A stretch of DNA of 35,579 nucleotides from Nitrincola sp. A-D6 (GTDB taxonomy: Bacteria; Pseudomonadota; Gammaproteobacteria; Pseudomonadales; Balneatricaceae), in NCBI RefSeq assembly GCF_000764495.1, contig NZ_JRLB01000057.1, positions 1-35,579 on the forward strand, in the 5' to 3' direction. This document shows positions 26,206 to 35,579 of this stretch, in pieces. The first letter of the stretch is position 1. Every line of letters starts with the position of its first letter. The position numbers and the translations under genes were made by a program. The notes below the pieces were generated by a model. It did no database searches, was not told the DNA's origin, and worked only from the letters and a program-made list of their open reading frames with translations.

Positions 26206-28860
26206 ATGTCACTATTTCAAACCGACAGAATGCCTAGAGGCTGGATACTGATACTGTTACTGCTGGGGTTAATACTCCCCCTCCCGGCAATAGCCAATGT
26301 GAGTATTGGTGTGCTCACACTGCGAGGTGATGCCAAAGCCACCGAAGCCTGGCAACCTATGCTGGAACACTTGAATCAGACGTTACCAGAACACCACTTT
26401 GAACTGGTTCCATTGGGATTTGATGAAGTTCATCTGGCGACCCGTCAACGTAACGTCGACTTTATTATTGCCAATTCGTCTTTTTTTGTTAAGTTGGAAA
26501 AACTCTATGGCGCCAGCGCTATTGCCACATTCTTTACACGAAATGCTGATGCAGTCGCTGTTAGCCAATTTGGCGGTGTCATATTTACTCGCGTAGATCG
26601 TGCTGATATTCGATTACTCAGCGACCTCAAGGGCAAGCATATTGCAGCGGTAGACTCATCATCTTTTGGCGGTTGGCAAACTGGCTTGCGTGAACTTAAC
26701 CACCACGGGCTCTCTGCCAGCGACTTTAGCCAACTCAGCTTTTTGCAAACTCACGATGCTGTAGTCAATGCTGTTCTGCAAGGTAGCGCGGATGCGGGCT
26801 TTATTCGGACCGGAACGCTTGAGCAAATGGCATTAGAAAACACCATAGAACTTTCTGGTTTCTTTGTACTGGCTGAACGAAACATAATGGGTTTTCCTTA
26901 CCGCTTAAGTACAGCCCTTTATCCAGAGTGGCCACTGGCTAAACTCCCTCATGTCGCAGATACACTGGCAATGGAAGTTGCCATTGCGCTATTTAATATG
27001 CCGGAGAGTGAATTAGCCTTTCACTCCCCCTATGGGGCTGGCTGGACACTGTCACAAAACTACCAGCCAGTACACGATCTGTTACGTGAGCTAAAACTGG
27101 AACCCTATGCCTACCTAAACAATATGACCCTGACCGATACCCTGAAACTCTATTGGCCGTATATGGTAATTATACTGCTGACAGGGATTGCTGGCTTTAT
27201 TGTTATGCTTTATGTAGTTCACACCAATCGACGCCTTCAAGAAAAGCAAGGCGCATTAAGCCAACTCAACAGCCAACTGGAACTACGTGTTGAGGAACGT
27301 ACAAATCGTATTGAAAACCTGTTAGAACATGAACAGTACCTGCGCCGTATCGTGCAGACTGTCGCCGATGTAAACCAGATAATCATTACCTCTACACATA
27401 GAATAGAGATGCTTAAATCGGCCTGTGACCGGCTGGTATCCCATCCGGAATATCGCTTCGCCTGGGTAGCTGGCTTAAACGGTAGTAATCAAGGTATTGA
27501 GCGCCTGGTAAGCTCTTACGGTTCCACTGAACAACTGATTACCCTGACGCAGCATCAAACTTCATTGATGCATGTTGAGCAGGTCTTACAAAACAATGCT
27601 TTAAAAATACTCGGCGCTTCAGACATACAGGAAGCAGGCTTAGACATCCTGAATCTGACGGCTGCAGCACTCTTGCCTTTACGTTCCGATGCCTTCTCTC
27701 AAGCTATCGGGGTGCTCTGTGTTTATACCCACCGTCCTGCGGGTTTTGACGTGGATGAAATCAGCATGCTGGATCAATTGGCTGGAGACTTAGGTTTTGC
27801 CATGCATGCCTTCATTCGACGGGAACAGAGCGAGCAGGCTGAAGTCTCCCGTATCAACAACTACGAAGAAACCATTCTGGCGATGGTAGATCTGATTGAA
27901 AAGCGCGATACCTATACGGCCGGCCATACCCGTCGGGTGGCAACTTACTCCGAGTTGATTGCCCGCAAAATGGGGCTGACGGAAGAGCAAATACAGCAAC
28001 TGATTAAGGCCGCTACTCTGCATGATATTGGCAAAATCATTATTCCCGATGCGGTATTGCTGAAACCCGGAAGTCTGACTCCACTGGAATACGAACTGAT
28101 CAAGCAGCATGTCAGCGTGGGCTATGAAACCCTCTCAGCAATTAAAATGTACAAAGATCTGGCCGAACTGATGCGTCATCATCATGAACGTCTGGATGGC
28201 AGCGGCTATCCTCAGGGACTAAAAGACGGTGAGATACCCCTACCGGCCCGGATAATGGCCGTGGCCGACTCCTTTGATGCCATGACCTCCAACCGGATTT
28301 ACAAACCGCGCAAAACTGTCGATGAGGCGCTTGCAGAACTGCAGAGTCTGGCAAACATCCATTATGATCCTGCCGTTGTTGAAGCGGCGGTGCAAACGCT
28401 TAAAAGTATTGATATAGACAGTCAGCCACACGCAGAGCAACTGCCTGACTCAGACCTGGAACGTCAACGCTTTGCGTATTTTTTCAATGACCAGCTAACC
28501 GGCCTCTACAATGCTGAGTACCTGCGTTTTATGCTGCAACGAGAGATGCACAAGCACTTTCATTCACTGCAGATGCTGTTATTACACGAGTTTGCCAGCT
28601 TCAATGTAAAACAAGGCTGGCATGCAGGGAACCAGTTACTCCAGGGCTTTGCCAGCTGGCTTGAAAAACATTGCCCAGGGGCAATGATTTTTCGGGTGAT
28701 GGGAGATGACTTCGTCATTATCAATGCACCGGACGGGTGGCTGAAGACTTGTGACCCTGTAACCGACTCACCCTTGGCAGGAAGCGGTGTAAGCGTTGAA
28801 CAGCAACGCTTTAGCTGTGATGCTGCCGGACTGGAAGCTATCCAGGATTATCTTAGGTAA
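26206..28860 (+). CDS. Membrane sensor with PhnD-like periplasmic domain, HD-GYP and degenerate GGDEF
   Basis: An 884-aa cyclic-di-GMP-type signalling protein. A signal/anchor (about 11-30) is followed by a periplasmic PhnD/transferrin-like binding domain (about 31-300), a transmembrane helix (about 319-340), a helical linker, and a GAF-like region (about 385-535). The HD-GYP domain (about 553-735) has HDIGK (His606-Asp607), HHHERLDGSGYP and DAMTSNRIY. The C-terminal module begins NDQLTGLYNAEYL and carries VMGDDF where GGDEF is expected, so the cyclase is probably inactive. The HD-GYP residues look intact, so it should degrade c-di-GMP in response to a periplasmic ligand. ATG 26206 has AGGTC upstream. 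Monocistronic. Confidence 0.9.
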   Translation: MSLFQTDRMPRGWILILLLLGLILPLPAIANVSIGVLTLRGDAKATEAWQPMLEHLNQTLPEHHFELVPLGFDEVHLATRQRNVDFIIANSSFFVKLEKLYGASAIATFFTRNADAVAVSQFGGVIFTRVDRADIRLLSDLKGKHIAAVDSSSFGGWQTGLRELNHHGLSASDFSQLSFLQTHDAVVNAVLQGSADAGFIRTGTLEQMALENTIELSGFFVLAERNIMGFPYRLSTALYPEWPLAKLPHVADTLAMEVAIALFNMPESELAFHSPYGAGWTLSQNYQPVHDLLRELKLEPYAYLNNMTLTDTLKLYWPYMVIILLTGIAGFIVMLYVVHTNRRLQEKQGALSQLNSQLELRVEERTNRIENLLEHEQYLRRIVQTVADVNQIIITSTHRIEMLKSACDRLVSHPEYRFAWVAGLNGSNQGIERLVSSYGSTEQLITLTQHQTSLMHVEQVLQNNALKILGASDIQEAGLDILNLTAAALLPLRSDAFSQAIGVLCVYTHRPAGFDVDEISMLDQLAGDLGFAMHAFIRREQSEQAEVSRINNYEETILAMVDLIEKRDTYTAGHTRRVATYSELIARKMGLTEEQIQQLIKAATLHDIGKIIIPDAVLLKPGSLTPLEYELIKQHVSVGYETLSAIKMYKDLAELMRHHHERLDGSGYPQGLKDGEIPLPARIMAVADSFDAMTSNRIYKPRKTVDEALAELQSLANIHYDPAVVEAAVQTLKSIDIDSQPHAEQLPDSDLERQRFAYFFNDQLTGLYNAEYLRFMLQREMHKHFHSLQMLLLHEFASFNVKQGWHAGNQLLQGFASWLEKHCPGAMIFRVMGDDFVIINAPDGWLKTCDPVTDSPLAGSGVSVEQQRFSCDAAGLEAIQDYLR

Positions 28861-28913
28861 TCCAGTGAAATGACCACACCTGCCGAAACTTGTTCAGCAG
28901 GCATGATGCAGAT

Positions 28914-31900
28914 TTAAAGATCCAGCGTAGCCGTTTCTTCGAGGGTATCCGATTCAGCCGCCATCATTTTGTAGGGATGATCAGCAGCCAGTAACTGCTT
29001 GCCTTTCTCTGTTGGAAACTCCACATCCAGATCGACTATACGGCCATCACGGCAGACGTTGATGATGGTATCCATGCAGGAACTTAGCAGCGAATACTTT
29101 TCATCCGGCGCAGCGATGATGGTCTGCAGACCCAGGTCGGTCATAAAGCCGAGCGAGGTGACGGTGTTCTCTGAATCCAGCTTGTTAAAGGCCTCATCGA
29201 ATACCGATAGGCTCATACCCCCAACCGCTTTGCCGTCACTGCCTTCTTTAAGGCGATAGGTAGCCCCAAGTGCCGCCGCCATCGCCACATAGAAAGGCAC
29301 CTGATGCTCACCACCGGAACCGGTTTTGATACGCTGGGTCAGGGTAGTTTTGCGGTTACCCTGCAGATCCTTAACCACCAACTCGAAGTTATAGAAGTTA
29401 CGGTAATCCTGCAGCAGGGTACTTTCACCCTCGTTCTTCAGCACTTCATGGATTTTTGCCAGGGCATCGCGGTGCCCGGAATCCTGTTCATGGTTAATAT
29501 CAAACAGCGAGCCGACATTGGCCTGATCCATACGGGTGTAGGCTTCGACCAGTTCCAGAATATCTTTCAACTCTGGGTTTGGCATCATCTCGAAGCTGTA
29601 CATCTCCTGATGGAAAGGACGGTTCTTCAGATGGCTGTTCAACTCCCGGATCAGATCTTTGATTTTGTCGATCTGATCATTCAGATGGGCGACAAAGTCC
29701 GAACGGAACGCGGTTTCCGCTTCCAGGCGCGCACGTTCAGCTTTCTGGGTATACAGTGCCAGCTCCGATTCCTGCAACGCGGTTACTGTTTCGTTAACGT
29801 ATTTTTCCAGGTCTTCATGAGTGGAGTCGGCACTGATATTGTCCAGCCCCTGATGGGTCATGCCACCGCCATGGTAACGTGCTTTGTATTGCGCTACGGC
29901 ATCACGCACGGCATTTTTCTTTTTCTCATGCAGTTGCAGTTCACTCTGGGCTTTTTTGGCCGCTTCAAAAATGATGCGTTCCAGCTCACCGTCACAGCTT
30001 TCATCCAGATAATCACGCTTTTCCTGCGCCGCCTGGGCATCAAAATGTGCGCTCTCTTCACAACGACTGCGGGCCTGGGCATGTTCACTCAGTTCACGCT
30101 CCAACACCTCCAGTGAGGCGTTATCCTTGATCATGCCGGTACGGACTTTCTGCAACTTGTCCATCAGCGACTTTTGCCGTGCTTCGGTGGCTTTTTGTTG
30201 CTCCGCCAGCTCGGCAATACGCTGCTGAATACCGCTATCATCATGGTTACGCATATCCACGATAGCCTGATGATAACCATCAATCTCGCTATTGAGCTGA
30301 TCGCGCTGATTGGTCAGGTCAAACACTCGCTCATTCACCTGCAACAAACCGGAACCCAGCTGAATCAGCGAGTCACGCAGTTTTTCCAGAGTTTCGTGCT
30401 GCTTACCCAGGGTGGTGAATTCGGCAATCATCTCATCGACCTGCTTACCCTGCTGGGCCAGTTGGTCACCCCGACGGCGTATGCCCATAATCGGGCTCAA
30501 CTCGTTAATAGAGGTCGTTGAACCCTCGGTCTGCAGCATGCAGTCATAGGTCAACGCGCGTTCATGGCGTAGCAGTTCGTTTTCTGTTTCTACCGCCATC
30601 ACCCCACCCAGTGCCCGGTTCATATAGGCCAGGGCATGATCGTTGGCGGTTTCAATAAACTCAACCAGGGTGCCACGCTTGCCGCGATTGATCCACTCAT
30701 CCGTTTTGGTGGTGTTGATGATCCGGCAACCTTTCAGATGACGCCCTTTGCGACGGTACAGGGTAATGGCTTCCTTAACCCGGTCCGGCGATACCACCAG
30801 CGCTTCACGGCGTGCGCCCAGGAAGGACTCGATAGCAATACGCCATTTATCTTCGGTGATATCGACCAGCTCACAGATAGGGGTGCATTCAATACCATAT
30901 TCTTGCAACAGGCCGATCAGTTCACGCGTGGCATGACGCACAGGCGCGCGCCCTTGCTGTAACTGTTCTACCGCACTTTTCTGGCTCTGAATCTGGGTAC
31001 GCAGCTCATTGATGCGGATCACAGATTCTTCATAACGCCGCGCTATGGCTTTACGCACCGGATCAACCAGTTCACGCAGTTTGCCCAGGGTGGTATCCAC
31101 TTCCACCGGTGCTTCTGGCCACATGCCACTGAGGGTATTTTCACCCGAGCGCCACAACTGCACGGATTGCTCCACGACCGGGCGGAAATTATCCGGCAGC
31201 AGGTGCATCTGTTCAGAAAAGCCCACCGTAGTGCGCATCAGATTGTAGACCTGCTGGATTTTTTCACGTACCACAGACACTTCATGCTGACGCGCTGAAA
31301 TCCGCGATTCCAGTGCATTGACCTTGTGTGCGGAGTCGGTATTGTTCAGCTCGGCACGGGCATTGGCCAGATCCTGCAGCGTCGTGTTAAGCGCTTCGCT
31401 GTTGTTCTCCAGATCTGTCTGCAGGGTGGTTTCCTGTTCGGTAAAGCTTTCCAGGCGCTCGGCCGCTTCTTCCTTTTTCAGATCGGCATGTTCAAACCGG
31501 CCTTCATGCACCACCCACTCATATTCGACAGAGTTTTTCACATTACGGGAGATGCCCTGACACAACTCCTGCGCCTTCTCCAGCTCGGCGATACGGTTGG
31601 CAACCTCACGGGTTTTCTGCTCCATCGCCCGGTATTCATCCAGCGACTTACGGAAGGCCCCGACGTGGACAATATTCTCATCCAGCACGAACTCACGAAT
31701 AAAGCGCGTCGGGCTGTCGATTGGTAGAAACTTCAGCGCATTTTTGAAGTTCTTAATGAATTTTTCGTCATCATTAGGCATCTGCGGATCATGGCTCAGA
31801 TGCGTGACCATCTCTTTAACAAAGCGGCTGGCACGTTTTTCCAACACCATATCCGGGCATTGTTTTAGCAGATTTTCACGCACTTCCGGCCAGGGCTTCG

Positions 31901-32348
31901 GCAAGCGACCCCCACCCTGCTTCACCGAAAAATCATCCAGAGTGACGGAAAAATCCGGCAGAATAAAACGCCCCAGAATATCTTCATCGGCACTGGCGGT
32001 AGACGCACTGATGGCTATCCCGACGCAACTTTCTTTGGCAGTTTCGGTATCAAAAAAACTCAGGGCCATATAGGTGAGTGAATCTTCACGTGCATTCACC
32101 TTCTTGCCCAGATCATCCAGAAAACCCAGACAGTAAGTACGCAGCGAACGCTCGGATTTTTCACCGGCCGAGGCATTGAAGCTCAGATTACGCTTGTGCC
32201 CGCCCATCAGTACCGTCTGTATCGCATCCAGCAAGGATGACTTACCCGAACCGTTGGGGCCGACTATAGCCACATTGCCCTTGATCGGGATCTCAATCGC
32301 ACCGAGTACATACCAGTTAACCAGAACGATGCGATTAAGCTGTTTCAT
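28914..32348 (-). CDS. mksB: MksB/JetC-type SMC-like condensin ATPase
   Basis: A 1144-aa SMC/MukB-class ATPase. Walker A is [14 protein letters not shown] at residues 30-43. Long coiled-coil arms occupy roughly 220-950 with a central hinge-like non-coil section near 500-620. The ABC signature [10 protein letters not shown] starts at 1011 and Walker B ([10 protein letters not shown]) has its Asp at 1051. The signature and length fit the MksB/JetC branch rather than E. coli MukB (about 1480 aa). It forms a loop-extruding complex with MksE and MksF. The start (site GGAG) lies 14 bases inside the mksE end. No mksG/jetD follows: the next gene is a convergent sensor 53 bp on. Confidence 0.9.
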   Translation of the reverse strand: MKQLNRIVLVNWYVLGAIEIPIKGNVAIVGPNGSGKSSLLDAIQTVLMGGHKRNLSFNASAGEKSERSLRTYCLGFLDDLGKKVNAREDSLTYMALSFFDTETAKESCVGIAISASTASADEDILGRFILPDFSVTLDDFSVKQGGGRLPKPWPEVRENLLKQCPDMVLEKRASRFVKEMVTHLSHDPQMPNDDEKFIKNFKNALKFLPIDSPTRFIREFVLDENIVHVGAFRKSLDEYRAMEQKTREVANRIAELEKAQELCQGISRNVKNSVEYEWVVHEGRFEHADLKKEEAAERLESFTEQETTLQTDLENNSEALNTTLQDLANARAELNNTDSAHKVNALESRISARQHEVSVVREKIQQVYNLMRTTVGFSEQMHLLPDNFRPVVEQSVQLWRSGENTLSGMWPEAPVEVDTTLGKLRELVDPVRKAIARRYEESVIRINELRTQIQSQKSAVEQLQQGRAPVRHATRELIGLLQEYGIECTPICELVDITEDKWRIAIESFLGARREALVVSPDRVKEAITLYRRKGRHLKGCRIINTTKTDEWINRGKRGTLVEFIETANDHALAYMNRALGGVMAVETENELLRHERALTYDCMLQTEGSTTSINELSPIMGIRRRGDQLAQQGKQVDEMIAEFTTLGKQHETLEKLRDSLIQLGSGLLQVNERVFDLTNQRDQLNSEIDGYHQAIVDMRNHDDSGIQQRIAELAEQQKATEARQKSLMDKLQKVRTGMIKDNASLEVLERELSEHAQARSRCEESAHFDAQAAQEKRDYLDESCDGELERIIFEAAKKAQSELQLHEKKKNAVRDAVAQYKARYHGGGMTHQGLDNISADSTHEDLEKYVNETVTALQESELALYTQKAERARLEAETAFRSDFVAHLNDQIDKIKDLIRELNSHLKNRPFHQEMYSFEMMPNPELKDILELVEAYTRMDQANVGSLFDINHEQDSGHRDALAKIHEVLKNEGESTLLQDYRNFYNFELVVKDLQGNRKTTLTQRIKTGSGGEHQVPFYVAMAAALGATYRLKEGSDGKAVGGMSLSVFDEAFNKLDSENTVTSLGFMTDLGLQTIIAAPDEKYSLLSSCMDTIINVCRDGRIVDLDVEFPTEKGKQLLAADHPYKMMAAESDTLEETATLDL

Positions 32349-33020
32349 CAGTGCTCTCCTGTAAACTATCCTGTGAACTGTCCTGAGTGCTGCCAGGTAT
32401 ATTGTCCTGTGTACTGTCCTGCACTATAGGGGCATCCGGATCAATATCGCACAAGGCTTCCAACTGACCGATATAATCTTCCACCACCACCTGACGTATC
32501 ACCGGGCTGACTTTCAGTGGGATATTTTTGGGATCGGTTTCATCGGCCTTGCCGCGTTCTATCACCCATGACGGGTAAACAGCGACAATATCTCTTTCAT
32601 CCGGGTTTCATTCGGAATCTCTTTACCGGTCAGATTCTCGTACAGGCGTAATAGAGAATCTGTGGTAATAAAGGCTTTACCATCCTGAATTTCGAACTCT
32701 TCCAGCTTTTGTTCATACATCTGACGCAGACACAGCAACAGTAGCGACTCGTCCAGACGCAGTTTCAATACCCGTTCATCCCCCTGTGGCACGACACCCA
32801 GATAGGCCTCATCTGGCTGATAGATCAGACTCCAGCCAATCGCCTCAAACAGGTTACGGAAATAGTCCACATGGGATGAGATCAGAAAATAGCTATCCCG
32901 GTGCAGCGGACGGTCGGCATACAAAAACTGACTGACTAGCAGCAAGTTGGCTGCTCGGGTGAAATCTTCGGCCTCATACTGCTCGGCCCGGGACAAAACT
33001 TTTTGCAGATCAGCTAACAT
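32335..33020 (-). CDS. mksE: MksE/JetB subunit (DUF4194), frameshifted as given
   Basis: The small winged-helix subunit that joins MksF to MksB. Core sequence: [46 protein letters not shown] then [12 protein letters not shown] in a second frame. The frame breaks at the C3 run 32565-32567; adding one base joins RHG to VIERG and gives 228 aa, close to family size. A two-gene reading, with translation coupled by GTGA, is possible but less likely because this would split a winged-helix domain. The C-terminus carries a Gln/Asp/Ser-rich tail with repeated TQD/QDS units. Its ATG shares one base with the mksF stop (TAATG). Confidence 0.85.
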
Positions 33021-34414
33021 TATGAATTCCTGTGTATTTCAAAGCCACGACACTCAACCACATCAGCGACGCAGACATAGGTATCATCAAATTCAATCCG
33101 GTACTCACTGGCCACTTTGCGGGCTTTTTTCCCCAGCGACTGCAGATGGCGGATATAACTGAAGCAGATATAGTCCTCCACCGAATCTATGGCAAAATCG
33201 GTGGCCTTGACCCGGTCACTGCCATTGAAGTGTCGACTCAGATAAGCCTCGATGCGATCAACCTTCACCTCGCGCCGCTCTTTGTACTCTTTGAACAGAC
33301 GACGCAACTCCAGCACCTTGGGATCTATTTCGTTGCGGGTAATCACCCGGGGCTGGGCTTCAACCCGGCGCCGCATGGGCGAGCGCACACTCGCCGGTGA
33401 AATAAAACCCACCTCTTCCAGGGTGGTTGGCAGGGGCAGTTTGCCGCGTTTTTTCTGTCCCAGCTCAGCTATGAGGCGAGACAAGCGCGCCGCCATACCC
33501 GGCGTGGTTTTATCCATGTAGCGTACGGTATCCGCCACACGTTTTTCCAGTTGATAGCGGAAGTCATCGATGGCCGACAAGCGCTGATCCACTGACTCGA
33601 AGATACGGATAATACGGTTGATGTGCTGATGCACCATCGCCTCGGCACTGTCGTAATCCAGTTCATACTGCAACTGATAGTGCTGCGACAACTGCTCTAT
33701 GCGCAGCAGATCAAACTGCAGGTCACGCAGCATGGAGATGATCTGCCGACGGTAACGAAACGGGTTATTACGGGTTTTCAGGGTCTTATAGTCAGATACC
33801 AGAATATTGGCCACAAAACGATCGAAGAAACCGCGCACAATTTCCTGCGGGTTTTTACTCGCCGACAGGGAGATTTTCATCTCCCGCAGGCCCAGCAGCA
33901 TATCCGTCAGATGGGCACTGAAGTCCGCTGCCGTTTGTGCCGCCTCGGACAGGGTAATACCCCGTCCAACCGGATCATTGATCGCCGCTTCCAGCGAGCT
34001 GAGCACGTTTAACACCGCACCGCCATAACTGCGTTTTTCCAGACGGGCAATCGCCACCAGGGAGCGCAGCAGATAACTGATCGATGGCGTTAGCAGCACA
34101 TACTGCCGGTAGATGCGCTGCTCCTCCTCCAGCCAGCCACACTCCACCAGGCGTCGATAAATACGGTTGGTGTAATCAGCACTGGAACGCGGCGGCTCGG
34201 CATCATCGTCAGATTCAGATTCCCAACGACGCACACCCAGGCGCACCACAGCATTCTCAATCGTAGAACGCACCAGATCGCGGGGTATAAACGGATCGAT
34301 AAGATCCTCATCAAAAAACAGATCAGATAGCTCCAGCAGCACCGCTTGATAGATCTGGCGGTTCTGTCCGGACAACGGCAGAAAAATAGCATCGGGTAAT
34401 TTATTGAAGAGCAT
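33020..34414 (-). CDS. mksF: MksF/JetA kleisin subunit
   Basis: A 464-aa protein of the JetA/MksF family, the kleisin-like organiser of the Mks complex. It starts with the family-typical [16 protein letters not shown] and has a long helical middle ([20 protein letters not shown]) and C-terminal [16 protein letters not shown] placed the start at ATG 34414, with AGGG seven bases upstream, not at the in-frame GTG 30 bases earlier. First gene of the mksFEB operon. In Wadjet plasmid-defence systems the same protein is called JetA, but the nuclease JetD is not present here. Confidence 0.88.
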   Translation of the reverse strand: MLFNKLPDAIFLPLSGQNRQIYQAVLLELSDLFFDEDLIDPFIPRDLVRSTIENAVVRLGVRRWESESDDDAEPPRSSADYTNRIYRRLVECGWLEEEQRIYRQYVLLTPSISYLLRSLVAIARLEKRSYGGAVLNVLSSLEAAINDPVGRGITLSEAAQTAADFSAHLTDMLLGLREMKISLSASKNPQEIVRGFFDRFVANILVSDYKTLKTRNNPFRYRRQIISMLRDLQFDLLRIEQLSQHYQLQYELDYDSAEAMVHQHINRIIRIFESVDQRLSAIDDFRYQLEKRVADTVRYMDKTTPGMAARLSRLIAELGQKKRGKLPLPTTLEEVGFISPASVRSPMRRRVEAQPRVITRNEIDPKVLELRRLFKEYKERREVKVDRIEAYLSRHFNGSDRVKATDFAIDSVEDYICFSYIRHLQSLGKKARKVASEYRIEFDDTYVCVADVVECRGFEIHRNS

Positions 34415-34472
34415 GCAGATCCCTGATTTATCACCTGACGGCACCTGTCCGGCACCGACAACCCAAGGACAG

Positions 34473-34502
34473 ATTCTAGCGGAATTTTCCTTCTGTTCCT
34501 AA
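34473..34502 (-). promoter_or_regulatory. Possible sigma70 promoter of mksFEB
   Basis: On the minus strand TTAGGA (34502-34497) and TAGAAT (34478-34473) are spaced by 18 bp. The predicted start is near 34466, about 52 bp before ATG 34414. The -10 is good, the -35 weak. Confidence 0.35.
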
Positions 34503-34525
34503 CCTTTCATCGCATAGACTTGTCT

Positions 34526-35579
34526 TCAGTCAGTCAAGATTAACTGCTGCTTGGCCGTTTGCAGGCGTGCATAGGCATCCAGCAGCTTATGGTGATAAAT
34601 AAAGCCCTTCAGCGACTCATCATGGGTACCAAAATCATCAAACAAACCATCGCCGGTCAGAAAGCCCTGCACCATGCTGATCATTTCAGCACCATAAATA
34701 CGCTGAAACACAGGTAAAAAATCGACCAGATCACGCGACTCATCCAACTCAATTGACAGCAACTGATGCAGACAGCGGTAGGTAGTTAACGCTTTGGCCG
34801 GAATATGCGCATATCCCAGCACCCACCCACATAACTCCAGACCTAACTGCCGATCACCCGATGCCAATGCCAGGCGCATTTTCAGCTCACCCATACGTAA
34901 CCAGGACCAGACAGTACCTGAGTCAGGCACGACACCGATCAAATCGGCTACCAGTTGCTCTTCGTTAAAAGCCGCATCCTCCAGTGCATCCAGTAGATCA
35001 GCATAGCCCTCAGCATCCAGATCACTTAGCGCCAGCAAGGCCTGACGCAAAGGCGCCGCCGCATTGTTATTACGCCAGATCAGTTCATCTACCGGATAGA
35101 TCTCAGACATACCAGGAACGACAATGCGGCAGGTATACACACCCAGGTGTTCGTAATCAGCAATATAGATATCCATATCGACACGGTGAATACGGAAACA
35201 CAGCTCTTCAAACTCAGCCTGGGTATCCCCCTCTATATTCCAGGGGTATAAGGATAATCAGTAGTGGCCGAGAGCATATCCCAGGCAAACACACCACTGG
35301 AATCGATAAAATGGGTTTCCAGATTATGCGGATCAGCGGCTTCTTCAATATCCAGTGTGGGAATAGGAAATTCAGTCAACTGATCCAGTTCGCGCCCCTG
35401 CAACAAATCAAGCACAGCACGCTCCAGTGCCACCGCAAATTTCGGGTGCGCCCCGAAGGCGGCATAACAGCCACCATCATCGGGATTGATCAGAGTCATA
35501 TTTACCAGCGGAAACTTGCCACCCAGCGAGGCATCACGCACTTCGACCACAAAGCCTTTGCTGCGCAGCGTTCGCAAGC
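34526..35579 (-). CDS. ycaO: YcaO-family protein, 3' part, frameshifted and cut by the window edge
   Basis: About 350 C-terminal residues of the E. coli YcaO-type protein, an ATP-using cyclodehydratase-fold protein linked to ribosomal protein S12 beta-methylthiolation. Conserved blocks: VRDASLGGKFPLVNMTLINP, FGAHPKFAVALERAVLDLLQGR, THFIDSSGVFAWDML, then in the second frame YEHLGVYTCRIVVPGMSEIYP and LIGVVPDSGTVWSW. The frame breaks in the G4 run 35243-35246; one extra base joins DYPYTP to WNIEGDTQAEFEELCFRI. The N-terminus and start codon lie beyond the right edge. The gene is upstream of mksFEB on the same strand with a gap of about 110 bp. Confidence 0.88.

Noticed and set aside
28878..28900. 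Hairpin CCTGC/GCAGG as terminator between the HD-GYP gene and mksB
   Set aside because: Only five base pairs, a 13-nt loop and no T run on either strand.
29304..30116. Open frame of 270 codons antisense to mksB
   Set aside because: Mirror frame of a coiled-coil coding region, which often stays open; no start signal or family.
28914..34414. Complete Wadjet (JetABCD) anti-plasmid defence system
   Set aside because: JetA, JetB and JetC homologues are present, but no JetD nuclease is found on either side of the operon within the window.

Overview
The window looks like the chromosome of a heterotrophic, probably marine or brackish gammaproteobacterium, perhaps Oceanospirillales/Pseudomonas-related. 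This rests on a Pseudomonas-type dimethylglycine (dgc) operon, TRAP transport, a soluble NAD-linked molybdenum formate dehydrogenase, BolA, a YceI/cytochrome b561 pair, YcaO and an MksBEF condensin. Genus is not resolved. No tRNA, rRNA, insertion sequence, prophage or CRISPR was seen.

Left part (1-17.8 kb, almost all on the minus strand). In transcription order: a dipeptidase-family protein, a DUF5943-type protein, dgcA, dgcB, etfA and etfB (tightly spaced or overlapping); dctP, dctQ and dctM of a TRAP transporter behind a perfect FNR/Anr box; a soluble PAS-PAS chemoreceptor; and a NAD-dependent formate dehydrogenase with a fused gamma-beta subunit followed by the alpha subunit. A CBS-domain protein converges on the end of fdsA. 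A plausible reading is a methylamine/one-carbon block: Dgc removes methyl groups and passes electrons to EtfAB, and formate made from the released C1 units is oxidised to CO2 with NADH formation. The TRAP ligand is unknown.

Middle part (17.8-26.1 kb). A 398-bp intergenic region, a small conserved-looking protein, a terminator hairpin with a perfect FNR/Anr palindrome at its tip, and a P2A-like cation ATPase with altered ion-site residues. Then a YceI/cytochrome b561 operon facing a LysR regulator, a bolA/DUF3422 operon, and an unrecognised gene.

Right part (26.2-35.6 kb). A large membrane sensor (periplasmic PhnD-like domain, GAF-like region, HD-GYP and a degenerate GGDEF), then mksF-mksE-mksB on the minus strand without the nuclease mksG/jetD, and the 3' part of ycaO running off the right edge.

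Important caveat: six genes (fds gamma-beta, dctM, yceI, the unknown gene at 25.4 kb, mksE, ycaO) are broken by eight single-base losses, every one in a run of G or C. Adding one base to each run restores a family-typical protein (or, for the unknown gene, one long frame). This looks much more like homopolymer undercalling in an unpolished assembly than real gene decay, so these genes are annotated here as whole units.
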